Shown here: positions 22,030 to 33,064 of the stretch, piece after piece
Position numbering within the stretch: position 1 is the stretch's first letter
Layout of the letters: each line of letters opens with the position of its first letter
Source: Anastrepha obliqua
Taxonomy: Eukaryota; Arthropoda; Insecta; Diptera; Tephritidae
DNA: 64,000 bases
Reading direction: 5' to 3'
Assembly (NCBI RefSeq): GCF_027943255.1
Contig: NC_072892.1
Coordinates: forward strand, 161,512,792 to 161,576,791
Position numbers and translations under genes: made by a program
Notes under the pieces: generated by a model
Seen by the model: the letters and a program-made list of their open reading frames with translations, nothing else
The model's database searches: none
Told to the model about the DNA's origin: nothing

Positions 22030-24199
22030 AATTTAAAAATCAAAGTTGAAAACTTTTTTGGTACATACAAAAATTCGTTTAAATTTTTTTCAAAAATAAT
22101 GTTTTTTGACAAGTTTTGCAAGTTTCTGAAAACAAAAATTGAGAAACACTTTTGGTAAAAAAAAAATTTAAAACAAAATGGAAATTTTTTTTTTAATTTC
22201 AACATTTAAGATTTCTTAAATTATGCTGAATAAAAGCATTTATGTAGTTTCAGTATTTAAGCATTAAAATTTAAACTGTTTTTTTTCAAACATAATTGTT
22301 TTCTATACGATTTTCAGTATTTTCTGGAAAACAAAATTAAAAAAAGAATCGAAAAACTTTTTTGGTCCAAATTTCTTTGAAATTTTTTTTAATTTTAAAA
22401 TTTTTGATATTTCTTATTATGCTGAAATGAAAGTTTTAAATATTTTGGTACATTTTTTTTTTAATCTTTTTCTAGTTTTTAAATTTTTTTTCATTGCAGC
22501 ATTTATGAACTAAAATCCTAAGTTTTCATTTTTAATAATTGTTTTCAATATGATTTTCCGCATTTTTTACAAAAATCTTTTTTTTTTCGAAATATTAATT
22601 TCAATATTTTTGGCTTTTTTCAATTTTGCTGAAATAAAATCTTTGTATTTTTTTTAAATTTTTTTTTGTTTTTTTAACCTTCATTTTTTCAATTTTTTTT
22701 TTGTTTTTGAATTCAATTTCAAACTTTGTTTTTTTTCAAAACTAATTGTTTTCTGAACGATTTTCAGTAGATTCTGAAAACGATTAAGAGCGAAATATTT
22801 TTGGTAAAATCTTTTCTTCAATTAAAGTTTTTTTTATTTCAACCTTTTTAATATTTCTTAATTATGCTGAAAATTGTTTGGTACATATTTTCTTAAACTT
22901 GAACATTAATGATGTAAATTTCTTTTTATTTTATCTATAAAATTTTATCCATATACGATTTTCAGTAAAATACGTTTTTGACAAATTTTGTTTTTCGAAT
23001 ATCTGAAGTGAATATTTTTTAACCAAAATTCGAAATATCATTTTTTTTTAAAACTGTTTTTATACGATTTTCCGTTTATTCCGAAAACATTTTTTTTATA
23101 TTGATCTTTTAATTTTAAAGTATATATCAACAGCTTTGATTTATTTTTTTAATTATGCTGAAATAAAAGCTTGAACTCTTTTGGAAAATTTTTCTTAAAC
23201 TTCAACTTTTTTGAATAAAAGTGCTTTGCTTTTCTATATACGATTTTCAGTAAAATACGTATTTGGTCAAATTATTTATTTTTTTTTTTTAATTGAATTG
23301 AATATTTTTTTGTACCAAAATTCAAAATGTTTTTTTTTTCAAAAAAGTGTTTTTTATACAATTTTCCTTATTTTTCGACAAAAAAAAAATTAAATTTCTT
23401 TTATACGACTTTCTCTGTATTCCGAAAAAAAACAAAAAAATTGTAATATATGTTTAAATTTTTTAATTAAAATCTTTTAATGTTAATATTGTAATATTAA
23501 AGTTTATATCAAAATTTTTGGATTATAATTTCAAGTATGGTGAAATAAGAGCATTAATTTGGAAAAAAAAAATTTTTAATCCTTTTTTTTAGCTGTATAA
23601 AATCAATAATTTTTTTAATTTTTTTGTTTTTAATTGTCGAACAATTTTCCATATTTGACGACAACAAAACAAAAAACTGAAAATTTTTTGGTAAAAAATT
23701 TCTTTCATTTCTTTAATTGTCGAACAATTTTCCATACGACATACGACAAAACAAAAACCTAAAAATTTTTTTAGTAAAAAATTGCTTTCAAACTTTTTTT
23801 TCAAATTTTGTAATTTTTTTTTTAATTTCAAGATTTTTGAATTAAAATTAAAATAATTTTTTTTTTTTCAATAATGGTTTTTTATTAGATTTTCCGTATT
23901 TTCATAAGAAAAAATAAAAAAAGGTGAACAATTTTTTTTGTGTAACAAATTTTTATATAAGATATATATATTTTTTAAGATATATATATTTATTAAAGAA
24001 AAATATATTTTTTAAGATATATATATTTATTAAAGAAAATATATAATAACTTTTTTGGCTTTCCAAATTTTTGAAAATATTTTTAATGTCAACATTTTTC
24101 GTTACTTTTTTAAATTCAGCTGAGATAAAAGCTTGGAGTTTTCCTTCCTTTGGCTAAATAGAATTCGCCGATTCAACACATTCTCTCGCCCCGGCGGCG

Positions 24200-26350
24200 C
24201 TGCGATTGATTAACGTGCAAATGTTAGAGTAAATTTATTTTCTTATTTTGAAGTCTGTCCAGTATGTTAACTAATTCCGAACATTTTGGAAAAGGTGAAG
24301 AATAAACTACAAGTAGCTGTCTTAATGTGTTCCCTAGGCCAGCAACACACTTATGAACTATATTTTTTAAGCTATGTTATTTAAAGTTATTATGAATAAA
24401 ATTAAGCGCTTATGGTATTTATGTCAGTATTCAACTCATATTTCAATACTCAATTCATATTTAGGTATACTAAAGCCATGATATCTTAGGTATACTAAAT
24501 TATGAAAACAAAAACGATTCAAAACCTTCCTCAAAACTTTTTATACAAACTAATAAATTCCTCTGTAATTGAGCAGCTTTAGATCTCGACGCTTAAAGAT
24601 AGATGTTGTAGCAGTTAATTCGATAAAATCAATTTTGGTCTGAAGTTTTTGTAGTTCAATAAGATTTAGACATTTTACTTATCATATAGAGTAGTGGCAG
24701 TTTCGAAAATGAAAAAAAAAAAATATTTTTGACCTATTCATCAAAACAAGTCTTCCAAATTGAGAGACCTTCACTTAGACTTACATATATTTATACTTAT
24801 ATATGTGTATATATGAATCTATGAACGCTTAAAAAGAAATTATGCAAGCATAAAAAAATGCAATTAAAATAATAGGTATGTTTTCCTTAGCTTATGCGTT
24901 TTATTCTGGTTAATAAGTTCTTAGGGTAAAAATGCAAATTAAAATGAAAACTTTTGCTTTAGACCTAGAAAACACGCCTCCACTCCTTGAAAGACCTTGA
25001 AAGACCTCATTACGCACTTATGGCTTGTTTGTTCGCGGAAACAATGCAAATAGCACAGCGGGAAAATGTCAAAGCACGAAACCACCAAAGTAAAGATACA
25101 AACACACAAACACCCACTCTCATACAATGCGTGCTTGTGTGCCATTGCCGCTGCAGCTGTGTCATTGCCGCTGCGGCACCTGAAGGAAGTCATTCGTAGG
25201 GGAAAAACTATAAAAAGCTGCAAATGGAAACGGAAAAACGCTGCAAGTCATGACAGTTCGTAAAAATAGGTGAGCGCCTGTGTGTGCGCCTGCATGCATC
25301 TGCTCATTAGCTGCTATGCTATGTTATGTATAGAGAGGCATGCATACATATGTATGTGTGCGTGTGTTGCAAAGGGCCCAGAGAACGCGGTAACTTGTAT
25401 GCAAAAGTCAAGTGCAGTGCGTTGCATTTCATTAACAAATGCAATAAAAAGGGAACATCACCGCACCGAACGCTGTGGCAGTAACATTCATCATCATTAT
25501 CAACATCAACATAAAATACAACAATAAAAATAAACACACAAAAATGCATACGTAAATGTAACTACGAGTATAAGACACAAAAAGCAGAGTGACTGTGGAA
25601 AAAGCAGCACGAAGCTGTCTGGTGTGACGCATTGACTGTGAAGATAAGTGCAGTACTCGCATATGTGTGCATGTATGTGTGGATATTTGCCTGCATAAAT
25701 AGCTATAAATGCGTACATATATGTACACATGTAATCATATTGCAACGCTGAGGGAATTCTTCAGATACTGCGCGGAAATAAATCAAAATGCAATTTGTCG
25801 CTATGTGGCAAGTAAGGAATTTTTCATTTAGATAACCGCGCCACTGCGCTATTTTTTGTTCATTTTTCTGCTGTTTTTTTTTTTTTTTGTTTTTTGAAGA
25901 AGGGAAGAAGCGTAAAGCTAATTCGCAGAATATCTGCTTTGTGGCAACAGTTCACCCGGCCCCCTCACACTGCCACATTGGCCATCACATCAAATGACAC
26001 ATCACAGGCGGTTGATGATTGTGCTGCTGATGTGGCAGACAGTTGAATGAGTGAGTAGAAATGAAGAAATGTAGGTAGAAACATGTAAAATGAAGGGCTG
26101 CTGGGTTGGGCAGTTTAGGGCTTGGAGCGCAGAGGGCTTGCTGGTGCAACACACCGTGGACAGGCGTCGAGGCACTGTTGCAGATGCAAAGTCAAATATG
26201 TAGAAGGGAAAAAACAATATATGACACGTGAGTGAATCGTAAATAATTTATTATCTTCAGAAATAATTGCGATATTCACGACATGCCAGCAATAAAAAAA
26301 TAACAACAACAACACAAGCGAAATATTACATAAAAAAATGTAAGAAAAAC
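24200..26350. other. Non-coding stretch, single-copy texture
   Basis: The sequence has mixed composition, with short CATA/TGTG microsatellites (25,345-25,365, 25,660-25,735) and a poly-T run (25,870-25,890). Overlapping open frames on both strands at 24,939-25,745 have no family resemblance. No element is recognised, so it may include host intron or regulatory DNA. Confidence 0.45.
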
Positions 26351-26356
26351 GAAATA

Positions 26357-26892
26357 TGCGAGGGTCGTTTGAAAAATGCGTGCAAAAATAAAAATTACTT
26401 AATTGTTTGAGGTAAACCTTTTTTATTTATCGATATAGTCTCCCTCTAGGTTTACCCACTTTGTTCAACGCTGCGATAGTTTGTTGATCCCTTCCCAAAA
26501 ACAATTTGTCCAAGTCTGAAAAAGAGTCATTCATTTCTGCGATCACTTCCGCGTTTGAATAAAATCTTTTTCCCGCCAGCCATTTCTAATTGGGGAACCG
26601 AAAGTAGTGCGAGGGATCCAAGTGAGCCAAGTCTGCAGAAAACGGGGCATGTGAAACGAGATGGAGCCCCATTTCCATCAATTTTGCATCCAGCTGAGGC
26701 GTAAGCTGTTGCTTTGTCGTGACGGAAAAGGAAAATCAGTACCGTTCTCGATTTGGCATTCGAAATACAAAGAAACATACCGATCTGCCTGAAACTTGCC
26801 TATGAGAGATGCTACTGACTAAACATAACCTGGATATGTGCAAGTATTGTGATCTCTCTGACTTTACACGGGCTTTTCAAACGACCCTCGTA
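26357..26892 (-). mobile_element. Internally deleted mariner, 536 bp
   Basis: Terminal inverted repeats share CGAGGGTCGTTTGAAAA (26,359-26,375, and its complement at 26,874-26,890). TA flanks are at 26,355-26,356 and 26,893-26,894. The minus strand retains only the transposase C-terminal third: HDKATA (second catalytic Asp block), then HAPFSADLAHLDPSHYF (YSPDLAP equivalent), then KWLAGKRFYSNAEVIAEMN and ALNKVGK, with a stop after FRFPN and frame changes. The N-terminal DNA-binding part and first catalytic Asp are gone, so it is non-autonomous and dead, but its ends look well kept. Confidence 0.8.
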
Positions 26893-26894
26893 TA

Positions 26895-27438
26895 TAAGAA
26901 CAAGTAAAGAGTTATTTAAGCTCGAGCGAAACTGAAATTCATATTCTCACTATTTTTTAGCGCGCCGACTCACAATGGAGAATTTACGATAAACTTTGTT
27001 CATGAATCCTAAAGAAGGCAATTTTTGCCGATTTTAAAAGTTTGTTTCTTAAAGTGCTCTAGGCCCGAATTTCAAATTTTTTCTTATTACATCAAAGCAC
27101 ACCCTTGAATATCGTAAGATATCCCCATATTTGTGAAAAATGCAGAAAAATTATTTTAATTGGACTGTAGCCATTTTTAAACAAAATATGGCAAAAAATC
27201 CTCACTGTGCGACTGGGGGCTCAAGCTGCCAAAACAAATAAATTCCATTGGGTTCCTTTCTGGTTTTAAGATTTATTTGCGCCCATGCAGGCCAGTCGCC
27301 AGCTGTCGTCAATTCATCGTACAGGCTTCGTCTCCAAGATCCTTTGGACCGAGCTTTACGACGTCTTTTCCTCAACAAACCTGCGACAGGCTCTTCAAGA
27401 CTAACTTCCCGTCAAGAAGTGGGTGGTAAACTCAAAAG
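26895..27438. other. Unassigned sequence
   Basis: No family is recognised. The frame at 27,248-27,445 resembles nothing known to me. Its 3' part lies directly before the RNase H fragment and could be diverged upstream sequence of the same element. Confidence 0.35.
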
Positions 27439-27439
27439 C

Positions 27440-28370
27440 CGTTGAGAAGAAGGGAAATAAATTTTTACAGGGATGGATCCAAGCTAGAAAATAAAGTAGG
27501 CTATGCAAGTTTCTCAAAAGGGTTAGGATTGGAATTATCTAAGCGGCTTGCGGACCACTGCAGCATCCACCAGGCAGAAGTCTTAGCCATGTACCTTACC
27601 ACTCTCGCCGTAACAAAAACTACGATAAATATCTTCTCGGATAGCCAGACGACCATCAAATCAATGGAAGCAGTTATACTATGACCACCAAAGGTTGCTC
27701 AGGAATGCCTACCAGCTCTAAATGATATTACCACCGTCTTCAAGGTCTGTCTTATATGGGTTCCGGGACATGGATATTGAAGAAAATTGCAAGGCCAGAA
27801 AGGGTACTAATCTTACAATGCTTGAAAACCAGAGGCAATATTGAATCTCCTATGGCAGCTTGCAAATTTAGGATACATAACAATATTCTCCAGGAGGCCA
27901 ATAGAGACAAGAAAATACTTGAGTTGCAACCAGACTAATTTGGTCGCAAATCGATAAGAAAAGATCAGGAGAATTCCTCAACATCTCAAGAGAGAACATC
28001 TCGAACGTCGTGGCTTGTGTTACCGGTCATTGACTGTTAGGGAGGCTCTGAGTATTTTCTAATGAATACTGTCGAAGTTGTAGATACAAGGAAGAGGAGG
28101 AAACAGTGGAACACTTCCACTGTAATTGCACAGCCTTCGCTAGGAGTAGAGTAAACAAACTTATTCTTAGAACCTTACGTAGGAAAACACTACATAAAAC
28201 CTATCCAACGCTTCAAAAGAGCGTCTAAATGATTCCATGATGAATAAACACTGAGGTTCCTGTGTTACACAGTGGAACACTAACGGATCTTTATGGTCTG
28301 AGGGAGTTGGATATTCTGAACCGGCTGCCACAAAAACCTAACCTAAGTAACCTAACCTAAGTACCCCATT
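27440..28370 (+). pseudogene. 5'-truncated retrotransposon: RNase H, C-terminus and 3' end
   Basis: The plus strand reads INFYRDGSKLENKVGYASFS (RDGSK in place of TDGSK), ADHCSIHQAEVLAM, then INIFSDSQTTIKSME (catalytic Asp). After a stop comes VCLIWVPGHGY, then further stops. A Cys-rich C-terminal block follows (about 28,070-28,135, containing EEEETVEHFHCNC). Finally there is a 3' untranslated region ending in CCTAACCTAAG repeats (28,335-28,362). CTAACCTAA-type tails are common at 3' ends of jockey/LOA-like elements. The Asp-to-Arg-Asp context and several stops show it is dead. Confidence 0.75.
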
Positions 28371-28559
28371 CTAGTACTTACCCACCTACTCACGGTTCCT
28401 GCCATACTAGCGTACACCCTAATATCAGTAAATTAAAGCTCGCCACTTTTGCTAAGAAAGTCTTTCGATTCGAAAGCAATTTGGATTTTATTTTGGCCGA
28501 GAGTGGATTCGTCTTTTAAATTTTTTGTCATATCTTCGGCATTCGTAATTTGAGCTTCC

Positions 28560-28612
28560 ACCCTTCATTAGGTGTTTGGCCGAGCTTCTCCTCCTATTTG
28601 TGGTATGTGGTC
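28560..28612 (-). repeat. SINE 3' tail fragment (minus)
   Basis: The complement of AGGTGTTTGGCCGAGCTTCT and CTCCTATTTGTGGT matches the last ~55 bp of the SINE family (its GGAGGAG and GCTCGGCCAAACACC blocks). Only this end is present. Confidence 0.6.
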
Positions 28613-28619
28613 AACAAAA

Positions 28620-29715
28620 CACAACTATTTTGGCACAAATTCGCAAAAAAAAAACCTAGTAGATCATTTGCTTACTTGCAGAGGGGTGCAGTATGAAAAT
28701 TAAACATGAAAAAGTTCGTTTTCGAAAAATTTGGAGATGTGCCACTTTTGAAGAACATCTGCGACTTGAGGGCACTACTGATGGTCTTAGGCATTAAATG
28801 TCTATTTTAATGGCATTCAAAATTAGTTTTCGTTGCATTTCTTTCACTCTCCGCATATAAATTTCTTACCCAGTTATTATAACGCGCAGTCGGTTGCCAT
28901 TAAAAATTTTGTGCCACAAACTTAAAGCTATTTTAAAGTCATTGGTTGAGGTACATAAAGCATACATACATACAATAGGTAGCTTCACTCTCATCTCTGT
29001 ATCTCCTTCATTGATTACGGCCATTCTAAGTGAGTTGAGTTTTTTCTGCAGAAACACTATGAATCCATCTATCAACCATGTGGCATGCCTCATGCTGCAT
29101 TGTGGCCTTGTTGACATGGCTCGTGCACCTTATGAAAGTCCATTGAAAGTGAGGCAGTAAATTTACTATGTCACACACACACACTCACACGTACCTATAC
29201 AGACCAACGCTCAGAGCTACCACAATTGGGTTAAGTAAACACATTAACTTGAGATACTGAATCTTCTCAAGAAAGCGCAGCCATCGTGAGGTGTAGAAAT
29301 TGTTTAGAAAAATTGTGTACATCGAATGGAAAGTGCAGGGAATGGGGTATGGGAAAAATTCACATAATGCAGTGGAAAATGTTTGTGAAAAATAATAAAA
29401 ATATAATTTTTCTTGTTAACGATTTTAGTTATTAGCAAACTATGCCGTGGCAGATTGCAGTTGCTGTGTGGCATGCTGTAGACCTAAAACTTGCTGGGAG
29501 CATAACGGCAACCTGTTCAGCAAACATTATAATTCATGAACTGGTATTTGATGGAAGAAGGTACACTAGTTCGTGAGGGACTAGAATTGCACCAGTTGCA
29601 AAGTGGCCAATTAGAAATTTATGCAAAAAAAAAAATATTCTTCTCTGCATCAATCAGAATTAAACGAATAGGAAAATATTGATTGATTCAATCATTTATT
29701 TTATTTTTCTCCATT
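28620..29715. other. Non-coding DNA
   Basis: No gene or shared repeat is seen except a short CACACA run near 29,173. Confidence 0.4.
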
Positions 29716-29719
29716 TTTT

Positions 29720-29890
29720 TGAGCAGCTTTTTCATGACAGAAATGCACTCAAAGGTTTGCCATTGCCCGCTGAGGGGTGACCGCTATTAGAAACAACTTT
29801 TTCTATCAATCTGGCGTTTCATGCACGGAAATTCGAACTTACACACTTCCGAATGGTAGTCACGTACCAACCCATTCGACAACGGCGGCC
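29720..29890 (-). repeat. SINE copy, 5' half only (minus)
   Basis: Read on the minus strand from 29,890: GGCCGCCGTTGTCGAATGGG (head and A box), a block with GGTAGTC inverted at 29,850-29,860, a B-box region and the body up to the CATGAAAAAGCTGCTC block. The 3' third of the family consensus is absent. This is an unusual pattern, because LINE-driven copies normally lose the 5' side. Confidence 0.7.
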
Positions 29891-29894
29891 TCAA

Positions 29895-30925
29895 GGACAT
29901 GGCCAAGTTGAAAATAGCTAGCCATTTGATCATTGAAAAGAGATAGAAGCCGAACTACATCAGGAGCGTAGCAGATTGGTAGTAAGATAATTCAGATCAA
30001 CATACCAAAACAGATCTAAAGTGATTTGTAAAAGGGAGATATGGAACATAATTCCGGCAGACCCCACTCAGAGAACTTTTGGCGCTTCAAATGACCAAAC
30101 GGCTTTATTTCTTGAGGAACGAACTAACTCACAATGGACAAAAAGCACTCGGAGGTTTGCCGAATTCTTTTAGTTCTGAGTTCGTTTTAAGCTGTCTTAA
30201 TACACATTCGCACAGACTTTTCACTCCAGCGAAAGATTTACTAACTCCGGTTGACTTGACTTCAACGACAGTTTTCAGAATTAAAGCTAAAGTTAAAGCT
30301 AGAACTCCATACCAAATGTTCCAGATGTTATGATTTTTAGGGCTTTATTTAGCTGGAAAATCTTCTAGAAGAAAGAAGAGATCTTCTATGCAAAAATAGA
30401 GATGATCTCCTAGAAGATTTTCCATTTGTTATTTTAAGAGAAGATTTTAAAGCAGTGTACGCCACATCATCTATAAAGTTCGAGCTTTAAAATCTCGATG
30501 TTCCAGCTTTAGAATCTCGATGCGACATCCGTTGTTAGATTAAACCCGATATGTGAACAGTGGTACCACATTTTCCGCTTACTGAAAGCCGACACTGAAA
30601 AAGAAAATTACTAATCTGTAATTTTTTGCATTGAGAGCGTTGAATGAATCTGTATAGAATAGCTTTTTTTGTTTTTTTTTGTCAAAACTTGAATAGAAAT
30701 AATGACGCAGAATTGACAAAAATCCAACTCCAAAAGTCGTTATTCATATTAGACTAAATCTCTGGCTGCTGGTTGGGTCGAACTTCTCAATTGCCTTAGG
30801 TCGAGCTTCTCATCTCATCTCTCAAGTTGTAGTCCAAGTTTCAGTTGATTTTGATGAGAAATGAGTGGAAAGTTCAGAGTCAAAAAGGAGGTCTATAGAA
30901 ATGCTCCTTCTGTAAAAGTGACTTA
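29895..30925. other. Unassigned DNA with a small hairpin
   Basis: There is no gene. A short tandem duplication of AGCTTTAAAATCTCGATG-like sequence lies at about 30,484-30,525. The hairpin at 30,354-30,423 is listed separately. Confidence 0.4.
30354..30423. repeat. Short inverted repeat (hairpin)
   Basis: GGAAAATCTTCTAG at 30,354-30,367 pairs with its complement at 30,410-30,423, and the flanking AGAGATC/GATCTC extends the stem. The loop is a few tens of bases. It could be a tiny foldback element or a chance palindrome. There is no flanking duplication that I can see. Confidence 0.5.
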
Positions 30926-30929
30926 GACA

Positions 30930-31130
30930 AAATGTAACTTTAACAAGACGGTGCCACTTCCTCCAAAACTCGTGAAACAATGGCCCTATTGTGAACGAAT
31001 TTCCCATGACGCATTGTTTCACAAAACAACGAGGACAAATCGAAGTTAAGATTTCGCAATTTAATCGCATTGGTCTCCTTTCTTCTATGTAAGTCGTATG
31101 GTGGTCGCCAATAAGCCCAAGACGTTGATA
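30930..31130 (+). pseudogene. Old D,D41D mariner-like transposase fragment
   Basis: From 30,938 the plus strand reads QDGATSSKTRETMALL, then after stops RIVSQNNED, and a nucleotide block AGATTTCGCAATTTAATCGC that aligns with the RSCDLTP codons of the copies at 13.3 and 59.2 kb. ANKPKTLIDW follows (about 31,100-31,130), matching the Y-AD-P-T-- segment. It is heavily mutated and much older than the other two copies. Confidence 0.5.
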
Positions 31131-31274
31131 GATTGGTCGTGGGTTATAATTGCTTATTTTTTATAGGCGCAGAAACCACCTAAACGAAGTTAGCTGAATT
31201 CAACAAAAAGTGACAAGTATTTCTTTCACGTGCTAGCCGACGCCAATTAGAAAAGCCAAGTTAAGTGAACTTCT

Positions 31275-32245
31275 TCTCCACTTGGTCGCATATCACCCTT
31301 AGAGCCCATTCAGTCAAGATGGCGTAGGTAGCGGAGCCTCTGAACCTTTATATAAAGCAAATAGAGATTGAGCCAAAGAGCTCATCATTCAAACGCCTTC
31401 AGCATTTGCCGTTGCCAACGCCCATAAGTCCGTATATTCTCTGCAGAATCTCTCTCCCGAACACTTTAAAGGACGCTTCATGGAATATTAACATGGTCCA
31501 AGCTTCTGCGCCATGACATGGGACGCGCGTAGCATATCTAGCGGATCTGCTGAGCATTTAAGTGCAGGAAATAAAGGTTGCCGTACATCCCATAGAGATC
31601 ATCGTGCCATCACCTTTAACATTCGCCGTTGCCATATACCGTCTTCATAATCATTCTCTCGAACACTCAAAGGAACGCCTCATTGGAAGTTGCCATCGAC
31701 CAAGCTTCTGCGCCATACGTTAGGACAGGCATAATGGGAGCCTTATAAAGTCTTGGGTATGTTCTTCGAGAGAAGACTATACTACTTAATTGCCTACTTA
31801 GACAGGGTGGGTTACTAAGGCGCGAAGGCTCTCTTATTTTGTGTGATGGCAAAATATATTTCGCTCTCCCCTCATTAACCTCCAGAGCCACTCGGTTCAC
31901 TTCTCTATCCACATGGGAAAAGGCAGAACTAAAAGCGTCGTTGCTAAGACTGATGATTTCGATATCAATCAGAGCTGATGCCTGTCGAGTCTGTTCTCGC
32001 CGGTCTTTCTTATACTGTGAATATTTAGTAATTTACCAGGTCATAAGGTCCAACAAGTTCATTGACGTTGGGCTTATCATCTCACACAGCATCCTCGATG
32101 GGATCTTATATGGGATATTAAAAAAACTGATCCTACGGTGATTGGGGTATATTATATGTAAGATCACCCTTTTGTGGATTGGGCAGAGTGGACTTAAATT
32201 CCAGTTGGCAGGTATGCGTTTATGCATATGAGCCGGAGCATGCAC
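31275..32245 (-). pseudogene. Non-LTR reverse transcriptase, dead, with internal duplication
   Basis: The minus strand from 32,245 reads RIPANWNLSPLCPIHKR, then RRISFFNIPYKIPSRMLCEM (the R-ISLLN--YKI---L-ERL block). After a deletion comes IEIISLSNDAFSSAFSHVDR (the region around YADD, whose catalytic pair is lost), then VALEVNEGRAKYIL, PVLTYGAEAWSM (the LLYGAEAW block) and FLRVFERMIMKTVYGNG. A second, diverged copy of the last part (AEAWTMLIFHEASFKVFGRE) follows. The word CCAAGCTTCTGCGCCAT occurs at 31,499 and 31,700, so a segment of about 200 bp is tandemly duplicated. It ends with QRLRYLRHL, equivalent to QRLRWLGHV. Confidence 0.75.
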
Positions 32246-32704
32246 CTTACTGCACCTCGTTGCCGTGCTTTAATAGCTCAGCTGGTAGCCCGTAGGTCGC
32301 TTTTTCCCTTTTTAATCGTGTCTAAGTTCAAGCGAGATGACCACGACTCATCTTTTCCTACTACTATTTAGTAAAGCAGAGAAGTGATTCTTCCATATAC
32401 TTAGTGCAGTCATCCAGCTGACATCAGATCGCCGTCCTACTTTTTACCGGAAATCATATTGGTTCTGAAACCTTCTGTAAGTCGCTGCTTCTTCTGGTAT
32501 AAGTCTCGGATTTTTCCTCAAATCTAGTATCTCATGCTCTTCGCACTCGTATATTTCGGCATCTTTCCTCTTCTTCTTTCTTCAACTATCTATGTCGCTC
32601 CCGCTCAGCTCGCATTGCGCCCGTTAGTAGCGTGATCCTAGTAGCGGCATCTTTTTGAAATGTGCGATATTCCTCATGATCCACTGCTAGTCTAAAAGTG
32701 AGTG

Positions 32705-33060
32705 AAGATGATGGTTAAGTTAGGTTGGGCAGTTTGTTCTCTAAGACAGGACTCGCGGTGTAATTAAGGCGTGTTGTGACACTTGCATCCCCTAACTAAG
32801 TTTCTGAAATCACTTGGATCTTTTTAAGAAGGTCACTAGTCCCTCCAGTAAGACATTTTGCAATTTTCCCAGGTATTCAAAGAAATAATCGCCAAAATAT
32901 TTGGCACGGGTACTTTGAAGTTCAGGACATTCGCAGAGAAGGAGTTGTAGCGACTCATTTTCTTCTTCATCTCCACAGCTCCTGCAGAAACTATTGTGAG
33001 ATACACCTATTCTACTGACTAGGGTGCCAATAGCGCAGTGACCCGTGAAGATGAAGTTTG
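32705..33060 (-). pseudogene. Retrotransposon C-terminal Cys-rich region and 3' end
   Basis: The minus strand from about 33,050 reads FTGHCAIGTLVSRIGVSHNS, FCRSCGDEEENESLQLLLC and ECPELQSTRAKYFGDYFFEY, then LEGLVTFLKRSK and a stop. This is the TGHC / CR-C-EEE-E-H-LC-CP block at the end of RNase H-bearing elements of the LOA/R1/jockey kind. The His of EHLLC is Gln-Leu here. The 3' untranslated part ends in AACCTAACTTAACC (about 32,712-32,725). The frame is open throughout this stretch, so it is younger than most fragments. It is 5' truncated at about 33,060. Confidence 0.75.
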
Positions 33061-33064
33061 TTCA

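Larger units (their letters stand above)
21600..24170. repeat. Degenerate AT-rich tandem array, family B
   Basis: Two words alternate through the region. One resembles TTGTTTTCTATACGATTTTC (about 21,606, 22,298, 22,541, 22,744, 22,950, 23,055, 23,232, 23,350, 23,398, 23,640 and 23,873). The other resembles ATTATGCTGAAATAAAAGC (about 22,223, 22,414, 22,625, 22,862, 23,153, 23,537 and 24,116). Spacing is about 190-290 bp with indels. Copies are very diverged, so this is an old satellite-like array. The SINE at 21,704-22,001 lies inside it. A nested local duplication near 23,960-24,045 repeats AAGATATATATATTTATTAA. Confidence 0.55.

Noticed and set aside
32274..32345. tRNA gene suggested by TAGCTCAGCTGGTAG and a later AAGTTCAAGC
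   Set aside because: The acceptor stem does not pair, the anticodon region is a pyrimidine run and the T stem fails, so no cloverleaf forms.
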